A DNA stretch of 18,627 nt from Chloroflexia bacterium (GTDB lineage Bacteria; Chloroflexota; Chloroflexia; Thermomicrobiales; JALYUS01): contig JAICJW010000027.1 of NCBI GenBank assembly GCA_025928215.1, positions 1 to 18,627 of the forward strand. The letters are read 5' to 3'. Below, one piece after another: positions 1-6,628 of the stretch. The notes beneath the pieces are model-generated. The model saw only the letters and a list, made by a program, of their open reading frames with translations. It ran no database searches and was not told the origin of the DNA. Numbering within the stretch: position 1 is the first letter of the stretch; the number at the start of each line of letters is the position of its first letter. The position numbers and the translations under genes are program-made.

Positions 1-650
1 CGATTGGCGATCAGGATACGCCCGGCATTATGCTTATGCAGGTACCACGCGGCGCGCTGCCCCATCTGCCCCGCGCCGAGGATGAGCGCCGCCGGAGGCG
101 GCGTACCCGCCGCGCGGAGGGCAATCGCCGCCGCCGTGTAGCCGACCGAGACGCGCCGGTTCAGCGTCGTCTCGCTGTGGACACGCTTGGCGGCATGCAT
201 CGCCCGCTGGACGAGCGCCGCGAGCACCGGCCCCGCCGTTTCCGCCGCTTGCGCGGCGGCGTATGCGTCGCTCACCTGACCGAGAATCTGGCTGTCTCCC
301 AGCACCGGCGACGCCAGCCCCGACGCCAGCGCGAAGAGATGATCCACGACGTCCTGATCGCCACGATAGACGAGGTGCGGCATGAATTCCGTCACCGGAA
401 CGGCATGCACATCGCTGAGGAAGCGCACGAGCACATCCCGCCCGGCGTCCGCATCGCCTACGACGGCGTAGCATTCGAGGCGATGACACGTCGAGAGGAT
501 CATCCCTTCCGTCAGGCCGGAATCCTCCGCGCGCGCGATGGCCCGGAATACCGCAAGCCCATCCGCCAGCGTTTCACGTGAAAAGGCCAGCCGCTCCCGC
601 AATGCGAGCGGCGCAGTTCCGGCGTTGAGTCCGACGGCGATCAGGTGCAT
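1..650 (-). CDS. hemA: Glutamyl-tRNA reductase, N-terminal two thirds (cut by window edge)
   Basis: Catalyses NADPH-dependent reduction of glutamyl-tRNA(Glu) to glutamate-1-semialdehyde, the first committed step of C5-pathway heme synthesis, in the cytoplasm. The ATG at 650 opens a frame that stays open to base 1 (216 codons). Visible motifs are the catalytic-cysteine segment STCHRLECY (Cys55), the family signature LASGLASPVLGDSQILGQV around residues 100-118, and the start of the NADP-binding Rossmann domain, LILGAGQMGQRAAWYL, near residue 195. The usual STCNR is STCHR here, so the Asn after the nucleophile is His. The gene begins 6 nt after the hemH stop, with a possible GGGGA ribosome site inside the end of hemH, so it is the distal gene of this operon. 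hemL may follow outside the window. The frame is invisible to start-to-stop ORF calling because its stop lies off the edge. Family identification is firm. Confidence 0.93.
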   Translation of the reverse strand, partial: MHLIAVGLNAGTAPLALRERLAFSRETLADGLAVFRAIARAEDSGLTEGMILSTCHRLECYAVVGDADAGRDVLVRFLSDVHAVPVTEFMPHLVYRGDQDVVDHLFALASGLASPVLGDSQILGQVSDAYAAAQAAETAGPVLAALVQRAMHAAKRVHSETTLNRRVSVGYTAAAIALRAAGTPPPAALILGAGQMGQRAAWYLHKHNAGRILIAN

Positions 651-656
651 CGGTGG

Positions 657-1640
657 TTAATCCCCGGCGGCGGTTTCCGCGATCCGCCGCCCTTCCGTTT
701 TTGCTAGTTCGCCCGTTGCGATAGCGGCGAGGGCGCGAATAAAGAGCGGTGAGCTGTTCAGCGATTCGATGCGGGCGAAGGTAATGCCTTCCCGTTCCGC
801 CTCCTCACGCGCGCCGTGGTCAATGTCGTAGAGGATTTCCAGGTGATCGGCGAGGAACTGCACGGGCGACATCATCACCTCGCGGTGGCCCGCTTTCGCC
901 AGTTCGGGCATGATGTCCTTGAAGTCCGGCTTCAACCACTCGCCCGGTTCGTGTCCGGCGCTCTGATAGCAGAACATCCACTGCGATTCCGGCAGGCCGA
1001 CGCGCGCCGCGATGGCGCGCGCCGTCTCCTGCAACTGCTCGATATACTCCGGCTCCTGATCCGTCACGCGCTTCGGCATGCTGTGCGCGCTGAAGAGCAC
1101 CGGCACGCGCCCGCGAATCTCCGGCGGGAAGCGGTCAAGCCCCTGTCGCACCCGCTCGGCCAGCGCCTCCTGAAAGAGCGGCTCGTCGTACCATGCCCCG
1201 ACCATCGTCACGGCGGGGGCATCGCTGCCGAGCGCGGCGACGGCAGCATCCAGCGCGCGGTTGTAGCCGCTCATGATGATCGGCGAATACTGCGGCGACA
1301 TGATGATGCCGATGATCCGGTCCACACCCGCCTCGGCCATCGCCGCGACCGCCTGAGTAATCGTCGGCTCCGAGAAGCGCATACCGATACCGACGCGGAT
1401 GATCGGGCCATCCGGGTATTGCCGCGTCAATTCGTCCTGCACGGCCGCCGCCTGCTCCCGCGTCCGCGCGATCAATGGTGAGCCGCCGATCAGATCGTAC
1501 CGCCGCGTGAACTCGGCTTCGAGTTCGTGCAGTTCCTCCGCCGGTATTGGCCGGCCGCCGCGCACATTGGCGAGGTATTGCGGCACATCCGCAAGCGTCG
1601 CAGGGGAACCATAGGTGAGAAGAAGGACGCCGATGTTCAT
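657..1640 (-). CDS. hemH: Ferrochelatase (HemH/CpfC family), 327 aa
   Basis: Inserts Fe2+ into a porphyrin, giving heme or coproheme. The start MNIGVLLLTYGSP at 1640 fits the family N-terminus and is preceded by AGGA. A longer reading from 1712 would translate the adjacent intergenic repeat and is rejected. Motifs are LFSAHSMPKRV with the metal-binding His186, and PVQFLADHLEILYDID with the acidic partner Glu268. The single-domain length and the QSAGHEPGEWLKPDFKD segment resemble Bacillus-type enzymes. Those act on coproporphyrin III in the coproporphyrin-dependent pathway, while others act on protoporphyrin IX. Neither HemQ nor a protoporphyrinogen oxidase is in the window, so the substrate cannot be settled here. 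It lies between hemE (175-nt gap filled with a repeat) and hemA (6-nt gap). Confidence 0.93.
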   Translation of the reverse strand: MNIGVLLLTYGSPATLADVPQYLANVRGGRPIPAEELHELEAEFTRRYDLIGGSPLIARTREQAAAVQDELTRQYPDGPIIRVGIGMRFSEPTITQAVAAMAEAGVDRIIGIIMSPQYSPIIMSGYNRALDAAVAALGSDAPAVTMVGAWYDEPLFQEALAERVRQGLDRFPPEIRGRVPVLFSAHSMPKRVTDQEPEYIEQLQETARAIAARVGLPESQWMFCYQSAGHEPGEWLKPDFKDIMPELAKAGHREVMMSPVQFLADHLEILYDIDHGAREEAEREGITFARIESLNSSPLFIRALAAIATGELAKTEGRRIAETAAGD

Positions 1641-1643
1641 CAA

Positions 1644-1814
1644 TCCTAACCCCCGGCCCCTTCCCTCGGAGGGAAGAGGTGACTGATACGAAGTGCCGTG
1701 GCTTACGATCAAACCCTGCCTCTATCCGGAGGGCGCATGCGATGCGCCCCCTACGTCTCCCCCTCTCCATCGTGGGTGCCCTTTGGGCAGGTGAGAGGGG
1801 GTCAGGGGGTGAGG
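1644..1814. repeat. C-rich imperfect inverted repeat filling the hemE-hemH gap
   Basis: Outer arms at 1644-1666 (CCTAACCCCCGGCCCC...) and 1791-1814 (read in reverse CCTCACCCCCTGACCCCC) are imperfectly complementary. Inside are three tighter hairpins: CTTCCCT/AGGGAAG (1660-1666 with 1670-1676), CCCCCTCTC/GAGAGGGGG (1759-1767 with 1793-1801) and GCCC/GGGC (1778-1781 with 1785-1788). No convincing ORF lies within. The right arm ends 1 nt from the hemE stop and the left arm begins 3 nt from the hemH ATG, so the element occupies essentially the whole gap. It resembles dispersed intergenic repeats rather than a terminator, since no T-run follows a stem. Confidence 0.7.
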
Positions 1815-1815
1815 T

Positions 1816-2886
1816 TCATCCCCGCGCCGTTGCCGTATGCACCGCCTCGACCAGCCGCGTCAGCATCTCCGGCGGCGTCGCCGGCATCACGCCGTGGCCG
1901 AGATTGAAGATGTGGCCCGGCCTGCCGCCCGCCCGCGCTAGGACATCCCGCATGCCTGCCTCGATCATCGGCCACGGCGCGAGCATCCGCGTGCCGTCCA
2001 GATTGCCCTGAATACCCTTATCGAACCCGATCCGCGCCCAGGCGTCGTCGAGATTGACGCGCCAGTCCACACTCATGATGTCGCCGCCCGCCTCGGCCAT
2101 CAGTTCGAGCAGGCTCGCATTACCCGTGCCGAAGTTAATCATCGGCGTACCCGTCTCCGCGATGGCGGCGAAGATGCGCCGGGTCTGCGGCAGGACGTAT
2201 CGCTTGTAATCCTCCGGGTTGAGTGCGCCGACCCAACTATCGAAGAGTTGGACGATCTGCGCCCCCGCCTCGATCTGCGCCGTGAGGTAGACGATCATCG
2301 AGTCAGCGAGTTTGGTCATCAGCGCGTCCCAGACGTCCGGCTGGCTGAACATCAGCCCCTTCGCCTTCTCAAAGGTGCGCGACGGCCCGCCCTCGATTAA
2401 GTACGAGGCGAGTGTGAACGGCGCGCCGGAGAAGCCGATTACCGCCTGCTTACCGGCCAGTTCGCGCCGCACGATGCGAAGCGCGTCCAGCACGGGCCGC
2501 ACATCGTCCGGCTCGATCAGGCGGAGTTTGTCCACATCAGCCATCGTGCGGATCGGCTGATGGATGACCGGGCCGCCCTGCTGAATTTCGAGCGAGATGC
2601 CCATCCCTTCGAGCGGGATCATGATGTCCGCGAACATCACTGCCGCGTCCACCCCGAAGGTCTCAACCGGCATGAGCGTCACTTTCGCGCTCAGTTCAGG
2701 TGTCTTCGCCATCTCCAGGATGCCGTATTTCTCGCGCATCTGGCGGTATTCCGCGAGGCAGCGCCCCGCCTGCCGCATGAACCAGACCGGGGTGCAATCG
2801 GGCTGCCGGTGGTGGCACGCATCGAGCATCCGCGCCTCCCCCGTCCCCCGCTTCGGCCCCGCCCCCGTCACCGTTTCCTGCATCAT
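1816..2886 (-). CDS. hemE: Uroporphyrinogen decarboxylase, 356 aa
   Basis: Decarboxylates the four acetate side chains of uroporphyrinogen III to give coproporphyrinogen III in the cytoplasm. I chose the start MMQETVTGAG at 2886 because AAAGG precedes it by 5 nt and the length then matches the family (about 350 aa). The frame stays open upstream to 3168, but that extension would translate the 2911-3042 repeat and overlap hemB. Motifs are PVWFMRQAGRCLAEYR (residues 33-48, substrate-binding Arg38 and Arg42; the common RYLPEYR is RCLAEYR here), MFADIMIPLEGMG with the catalytic Asp87, and the C-terminal NLGHGVMPATPPE. It sits 172 nt after hemB, the gap carrying a strong inverted repeat, and 175 nt before hemH. 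Identification is firm. Confidence 0.95.
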   Translation of the reverse strand: MMQETVTGAGPKRGTGEARMLDACHHRQPDCTPVWFMRQAGRCLAEYRQMREKYGILEMAKTPELSAKVTLMPVETFGVDAAVMFADIMIPLEGMGISLEIQQGGPVIHQPIRTMADVDKLRLIEPDDVRPVLDALRIVRRELAGKQAVIGFSGAPFTLASYLIEGGPSRTFEKAKGLMFSQPDVWDALMTKLADSMIVYLTAQIEAGAQIVQLFDSWVGALNPEDYKRYVLPQTRRIFAAIAETGTPMINFGTGNASLLELMAEAGGDIMSVDWRVNLDDAWARIGFDKGIQGNLDGTRMLAPWPMIEAGMRDVLARAGGRPGHIFNLGHGVMPATPPEMLTRLVEAVHTATARG

Positions 2887-2910
2887 CAGACCTTTCTGCC
2901 TATCCGATTG

Positions 2911-3042
2911 AACCGCAGAGGCGCAGAGGACGCGGAGAGGAACAGAAAAAAGAAAAGGATTCTCGCTTCGTTCGTCTTCGTGTCCTTCGCATCTTCGTAA
3001 CCAACCCCTTTTCCTCTCAGCGTCCTCTGCGCCTCTGCGGTT
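2911..3042. repeat. Gene-less 132-bp inverted-repeat element between hemB and hemE
   Basis: Arms 2911-2942 and 3011-3042 are complementary at 31 of 32 positions and begin AACCGCAGAGGCGCAGAGGA. The 68-bp centre (2943-3010) has no gene but several TTCG-containing units (CTTCGTTCG, CTTCGTG, CTTCGC, CTTCGT). As hemB-hemE mRNA it would form a very stable hairpin. The left side carries CCGATTGAACC (2904-2914), the same boundary seen at 6010-6020 and 8906-8916. The arm sequence is closely related to the arms of the GxxExxY element at 8895-9452 (CAGAGG units in place of CAAAGG). It has no T-run, so it is not a canonical terminator. Confidence 0.9.
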
Positions 3043-3058
3043 TTCCCCGGTTTGTCCG

Positions 3059-4108
3059 TCAGTCCGCGACGGTGGCGGGGGCGGGGAGGGCGCGGAGGGC
3101 GCCGCCCCATTCCTCGGCCAGCCAGCGGGCGGCGTCCACCGCCGCGTAGGTGATGATGCTGTCCGCACCGGCGCGGGCGATGCTCGTCAGCGCTTCGAGC
3201 ATCGCCCGGCGTTCGTCCAGGAGGCCGCTCGCGGCAGCATGTTTCAGCATTGCGTACTCGCCGCTCACCTGATAGGCGGTGATTGGCAGGTCGAAAGCGG
3301 CGCGCGCCTGCGCGAGCACATCGAGGTAGGGCATCGCCGGCTTGACCATCACCATGTCCGCGCCCTCCATGATGTCCGCCGCGATCTCGCGCAGCGCCTC
3401 GCGCCCGTTCGCGGGGTCCATCTGGTGCGAGCGGCGGTCGCCGTGCGACGGGGCGGAGTGCGCCGCCTCGCGGAAGGGGCCATAGAAGGCGGAGGCGAAT
3501 TTCGCGGAGTAGGCCATGATCGGCGTCTCCGCGAAGCCGCGGTCGTCGAGCGTGGCGCGGATGGCGGCGATCCGGCCATCCATCATGTCGGACGGCGCGA
3601 CGATGTCCGCCCCTGCCTCGGCATGCGACAAGGCGACGCGCGCCAGCACGGGCAGTGTCATGTCGTTGTCAATCGTGCCGGTCGCGGTGAGCAGACCGCA
3701 GTGGCCGTGATCGGTGTACGCGCAGAGGCAAACATCGGTGATGATGACGACATCGGGGAAGTCCGCCTTGATCCGCCGCACCGCCTGCTGGACGATGCCC
3801 TCCGGCGCGAACGCCTCGGACGCTCCGGCGTCTTTCGTTTCCGGTAGGCCGAAGAGCAGCACGCTCGTCACTCCCGCGCCCACCGCCTCCTCGACCGCAT
3901 ACGGCAGACGATCTACCGAGAGATGATAGACACCGGGCATCGCGCCGATCTCCTCACGCACATCGAACCCATGCGTGACGAAGAGTGGCAGAATGAACGT
4001 GGAGGGATCGAGCCGCGTTTCCCGCACGAGGCGGCGCAGCGCGGGCGTCCGGCGCAGACGGCGGAAACGCTGGAAGGGCAGCACCGGGATCGCAAACGAG
4101 TCGTTCAT
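3059..4108 (-). CDS. hemB: Delta-aminolevulinic acid dehydratase (porphobilinogen synthase), 349 aa
   Basis: Condenses two 5-aminolevulinate molecules to porphobilinogen in the cytoplasm, normally as an octamer. The start ATG at 4108 shares ATGA with the hemD stop. Motifs are DVCLCAYTDHGHCG, with Cys127, Cys129 and Cys137 forming the zinc site (a zinc-type rather than magnesium-type enzyme), MAYSAKFASAFYGPFREAA with substrate lysine 203, and MVKPAMPYLD with the Schiff-base lysine 256. Full length for the family; the C-terminus ends in a low-complexity LPAPATVAD tail. It is followed by the 2911-3042 repeat before hemE. Identification is firm. Confidence 0.97.
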   Translation of the reverse strand: MNDSFAIPVLPFQRFRRLRRTPALRRLVRETRLDPSTFILPLFVTHGFDVREEIGAMPGVYHLSVDRLPYAVEEAVGAGVTSVLLFGLPETKDAGASEAFAPEGIVQQAVRRIKADFPDVVIITDVCLCAYTDHGHCGLLTATGTIDNDMTLPVLARVALSHAEAGADIVAPSDMMDGRIAAIRATLDDRGFAETPIMAYSAKFASAFYGPFREAAHSAPSHGDRRSHQMDPANGREALREIAADIMEGADMVMVKPAMPYLDVLAQARAAFDLPITAYQVSGEYAMLKHAAASGLLDERRAMLEALTSIARAGADSIITYAAVDAARWLAEEWGGALRALPAPATVAD

Positions 4109-4899
4109 ACACGGGCTCCTGTCTGGTGCGCTATCAGGGCGGCGATGAGGCCATCATTCGTGTGTTCGTCGGCGATGAGTGCCGGTGTAATGCCGAGCGC
4201 GCGCACCGCATCCGCTGTCACGGGGCCGATGCAGGCGAGCGGGATACGGCGCAGCATTTCCCGATCGTGATCGAGCAGTTCGAGCAGGCCGCGCACCGTG
4301 CTCGGGCTGGTGACGAGGGCGCAATCAATCCGGCCCGCCGCCAGCCACTGTCGCACATTCGCTGCCGCGTCCCCGTTCAGTTCCGTCTGGTACGCGGGGA
4401 CGACATCCACCACCGCGCCCGCCGCCCGCAACCCCACCGCGAGCAGATCGCGCGATGTGACCGGCTGCGGCAAGAGCAGACGCGACTCCGCGCCGACACC
4501 TGCCGCGATCAAGGCATCCCGCAGCGATTCCGCGACGGCCTGCGGCGCGACGAGATCGGCGGTATGGCCGTAGGCGATGAGGGTACGTGCCGTCGCACCA
4601 CCGATAACGGCCAGTTGGCATGAGCGCACCAGGCCGGGATCGAGGCCGAGCGTTTCCAGCCGCCTGAACGTGCGCGCCACGCCATTCGCGCTCGTCCAGA
4701 CGATCCAGTCGTAGCAGGCCAGATGCCGAAGCGCTGCATCGAGGGCGGTGGAGGAGGGGGGGTCGGCGATGCGGATCGTCGGCGCGTGGAGCACGGTCGC
4801 ACCGAGCGTTTCCAACCGCTCAATGAGCGCGTCCGCCTGCCCTTCGGGGCGCGTCACGACAACCTGCAACCCGCGGAGCGGCATCCCGGCCTCATTCAT
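4105..4899 (-). CDS. hemD: Uroporphyrinogen-III synthase, 264 aa
   Basis: Cyclises hydroxymethylbilane to uroporphyrinogen III with inversion of ring D. Start MNEAGMPLRGLQ at 4899 is favoured because it overlaps the hemC stop in the translational-coupling ATGA pattern. An upstream ATG at 4989 would put 90 nt inside hemC. The family is poorly conserved, but VVVTRPEGQADALIERLETLGA near the N-terminus, DWIVWTSANGV, LVTSPSTVRGLLELL and ACIGPVTADAVRALG are the expected segments of its two alternating alpha/beta domains. Position between hemC and hemB supports the call. It overlaps the hemB start by 4 nt. Confidence 0.93.
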   Translation of the reverse strand: MNEAGMPLRGLQVVVTRPEGQADALIERLETLGATVLHAPTIRIADPPSSTALDAALRHLACYDWIVWTSANGVARTFRRLETLGLDPGLVRSCQLAVIGGATARTLIAYGHTADLVAPQAVAESLRDALIAAGVGAESRLLLPQPVTSRDLLAVGLRAAGAVVDVVPAYQTELNGDAAANVRQWLAAGRIDCALVTSPSTVRGLLELLDHDREMLRRIPLACIGPVTADAVRALGITPALIADEHTNDGLIAALIAHQTGARV

Positions 4900-5807
4900 G
4901 CGCGCACCTCGGAGGCGAGTCCCAGCGCTTCCGCCAGTTGCCACCCCGCGCGCTCCGGATCGGCGGCAGGCGCGGTTCGGGCAATCCACCGGGGGTGCGC
5001 GTCATCGAGATCCGCCGCCATTCCCCATAACCGCAAGGTTTCGTCATGCCGTTCCGCGTATGCCGCCAGCGGCGTCGTGCAGCCCGCACCGGCGGCGGAA
5101 AGCACGGCACGTTCCGCGGTCACGGCAACGCGCGTCGGCTGATGGTCAATGCGCGCGAGGATGGCGCGCAGGGCCGCGTCGTCCGCGCGGCATTCGATGC
5201 CCAATGCGCCCTGCCCCGGTGAGGGCACGAAGCGGTCTACCGGCAGATATTCGGTGATCCGCTCCTGCCAGCCCATCCGGTCCAGCCCCGCCGCCGCGAC
5301 GATGATCCCGTCATATTCCGGCTCGGTGGCTTTGCGCAGCCGCGTATCGAGGTTGCCGCGCAGTTCGACAATCGCGATCCGTGGATTGATCGCCCGCGTC
5401 TGCACCGCGCGGCGGCGGCTGCTCGTGCCGACGCGCGCGCCCGCCGGTAGCGCCGCCAACCGGAGGCCGTGCCGAGAGATGAAGACATCGCGTGGGTCCG
5501 CGCGCTCCGGCACGGCGGCAAGCACAAGGCCATCCGGCGTCATGGGGGGCAGGTCCTTCGCGCTATGGACGGCCAGGTCCGCCTCGCCGCGCAGCAAGGC
5601 ATCCTGCAAGGCGACGGTGAAGACACCCTGCCCGCCGAGGATCGTGAGCGGCGTCGTCTTATCGCGGTCGCCCTCCGTGCGGATGATCGCGGGTTCGTAG
5701 GTGGAGTCGGGGTCAACGGCGGTCAGGGCGGCGATTACCAGCGCCGTCTGCGCGAGCGCGAGCGCACTTCCACGCGTGCCGACGCGCACCAGCCGTGCAG
5801 TGCTCAT
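4896..5807 (-). CDS. hemC: Porphobilinogen deaminase (hydroxymethylbilane synthase), 303 aa
   Basis: Polymerises four porphobilinogens to hydroxymethylbilane using a covalently bound dipyrromethane cofactor. The start MSTARLVRVGTRGSALALAQ at 5807 has a GGGGGG ribosome site upstream and the standard N-terminal GTRGSxLAxxQ motif. Other motifs are VHSAKDLP with catalytic Asp85, RRRAVQ and LRGNLDTRLRK for substrate binding, PSPGQGALGIE, and the cofactor cysteine Cys243 in GAGCTTPLAAYAE. Length is typical. It is the first gene of the minus-strand heme operon; a candidate promoter lies at 5932-5960, giving a leader of about 120 nt. A GGGGC/GCCCC hairpin within roughly 5895-5925 lies in that leader. 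Confidence 0.97.
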   Translation of the reverse strand: MSTARLVRVGTRGSALALAQTALVIAALTAVDPDSTYEPAIIRTEGDRDKTTPLTILGGQGVFTVALQDALLRGEADLAVHSAKDLPPMTPDGLVLAAVPERADPRDVFISRHGLRLAALPAGARVGTSSRRRAVQTRAINPRIAIVELRGNLDTRLRKATEPEYDGIIVAAAGLDRMGWQERITEYLPVDRFVPSPGQGALGIECRADDAALRAILARIDHQPTRVAVTAERAVLSAAGAGCTTPLAAYAERHDETLRLWGMAADLDDAHPRWIARTAPAADPERAGWQLAEALGLASEVRA

Positions 5808-5931
5808 CGTACCCCCCGCGCGATGGCGGAGAAACCGTCAAAATCGAGAGAGGCGTCTGACAGGAGCAAAGGCAGGCGCACCATCGTTGTGCTTCCCCTT
5901 CCGACGGGGCGCCGTTGCCCCCTCATGGAGA

Positions 5932-5960
5932 AGCGTACGGCGGCCTCAACGGAACGTCAA
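5932..5960 (-). promoter_or_regulatory. Candidate sigma-70 promoter for the heme operon
   Basis: On the minus strand TTGACG (5960-5955) is separated by exactly 17 nt from TACGCT (5937-5932). The -35 matches 5 of 6 consensus bases; the -10 is weak. The 290-bp stretch 5808-6097 contains no gene I can support. It holds only this site, the GGGGC/GCCCC hairpin near 5895-5925 and the inverted repeat at 6006-6087. Confidence 0.4.
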
Positions 5961-6005
5961 AGTCTCGTGCGCGATTTACCTAGAATTTACGAGATTTGCG
6001 AGGAA

Positions 6006-6087
6006 GAAACCGATTGAACCACCAAGACGCCAAGGGAAAGAGAGAAAGGGACTCATTCGCTGTATTTTCTTGGTATCTTGGCGGTTC
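6006..6087. repeat. Short inverted-repeat element of the CCAAG type
   Basis: The left arm at 6016-6034 (GAACCACCAAGACGCCAAG) and the right arm at 6069-6087 (reverse complement GAACCGCCAAGATACCAAG) match at 16 of 19 positions. The left flank GAAACCGATTGAACC (6006-6020) is identical to 8902-8916. The centre (6035-6068) is purine-rich on the left and encodes nothing recognisable. It is built like the elements at 2911-3042 and 8895-9452 but uses ACCAAG/GCCAAG units instead of GCAGAGG or GCAAAGG. Confidence 0.75.
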
Positions 6088-6097
6088 CGTGATCCTC

Positions 6098-6235
6098 CTA
6101 GCGGAGAATGAACCAGAGAATAGCCGCGAGCGCGAGGAGTGGCAGCAGGATCGCGAGGGGCCGGAGCGCCCATGCGGGAACCGGGCAACGTGCGCCGTCT
6201 TGCTCATTATCGGGGAGGGGAGAGGAATCGTTCAT
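6098..6235 (-). CDS. Tiny single-pass membrane protein, 45 aa
   Basis: An ATG at 6235 opens 45 codons ending in TAG at 6098. The product has a polar N-terminus (MNDSSPLPDNEQDGARCP) and a C-terminal hydrophobic helix from about residue 22 to 44 (PLAILLPLLALAAILWFILR), so it looks like a tail-anchored or bitopic small protein. It begins 31 nt after the stop of the next small membrane protein on the same strand, so the two may be co-transcribed. The ribosome site is weak. I do not recognise the family; the strong hydrophobic pattern ending exactly at the stop is the main argument that it is real. Confidence 0.5.
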   Translation of the reverse strand: MNDSSPLPDNEQDGARCPVPAWALRPLAILLPLLALAAILWFILR

Positions 6236-6266
6236 AGGGGCAGTATCGCACAGAATCGAGGATTTT

Positions 6267-6452
6267 TTACGCGGGCTGCATGGTATAGACAGCGAGCAGA
6301 ATGACGCTGAACGCGACTAACGCCTGCCCGGCGCGGCGCAAATAGACCGCGCGCCCGTCGTGCGCCATCACGAAACCGGGCAGGACGACCATCGTCAGGC
6401 CGACCGCGAGGTAGAACCCCATCATGTGTTCCATCACTGCCTGTGTCATCAT
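6267..6452 (-). CDS. Small two-helix membrane protein, 61 aa
   Basis: The start MMTQAVMEHMMGFYLAVG at 6452 has GAGAGA about 6 nt upstream. Two hydrophobic segments at about residues 10-29 (GFYLAVGLTMVVLPGFVMAH) and 40-57 (AGQALVAFSVILLAVYTM) are separated by a basic loop (GRAVYLRRAG), the classical helical-hairpin layout with positive residues on the cytoplasmic side. The function is unknown. It lies divergent from the downstream aminotransferase gene and upstream of the 45-aa membrane protein. Confidence 0.6.
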   Translation of the reverse strand: MMTQAVMEHMMGFYLAVGLTMVVLPGFVMAHDGRAVYLRRAGQALVAFSVILLAVYTMQPA

Positions 6453-6545
6453 CGCTGTCTCTCACATCGCTTGTGCCAGAATCCGAGACGGATCGCGCCG
6501 TCTCTTGCCCCATCGCACACGGCGTGCCATCATCACGAAGGGCTG

Positions 6546-6611
6546 AGGACTGAGCGATGAGGACTGAGAAGTCCCAAACCCCTCAGTGCTTCGTCCTTCG
6601 TCCTCAGTCCT
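6546..6611. repeat. AGGACTGAG-type inverted/direct repeat upstream of the aminotransferase
   Basis: AGGACTGAG occurs directly at 6546-6554 and 6560-6568 and inverted (CTCAGTCCT) at 6603-6611, with further GAAGGACGAAGCACTGAG-like units on the right arm. The unit could form a hairpin immediately 5' of the aminotransferase ribosome site. It is a different sequence family from the other intergenic repeats here but has the same architecture: purine-rich tandem units on one side, their complements on the other. The 176-nt gap 6453-6628 holds nothing else I can support. Confidence 0.6.
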
Positions 6612-6628
6612 ACCAAATGGAGTACGCG

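Noticed and set aside
1641..1712. Upstream in-frame extension of ferrochelatase
   Set aside because: The extra 24 residues are translated intergenic repeat (SPLPSEGRGRG-like) and do not resemble the family N-terminus, which begins MNIGVLLLTYGSP.
2887..3168. Upstream extension of hemE reading into hemB
   Set aside because: It would translate the hairpin element and overlap hemB out of frame; the 2886 start has a ribosome site and the right length.
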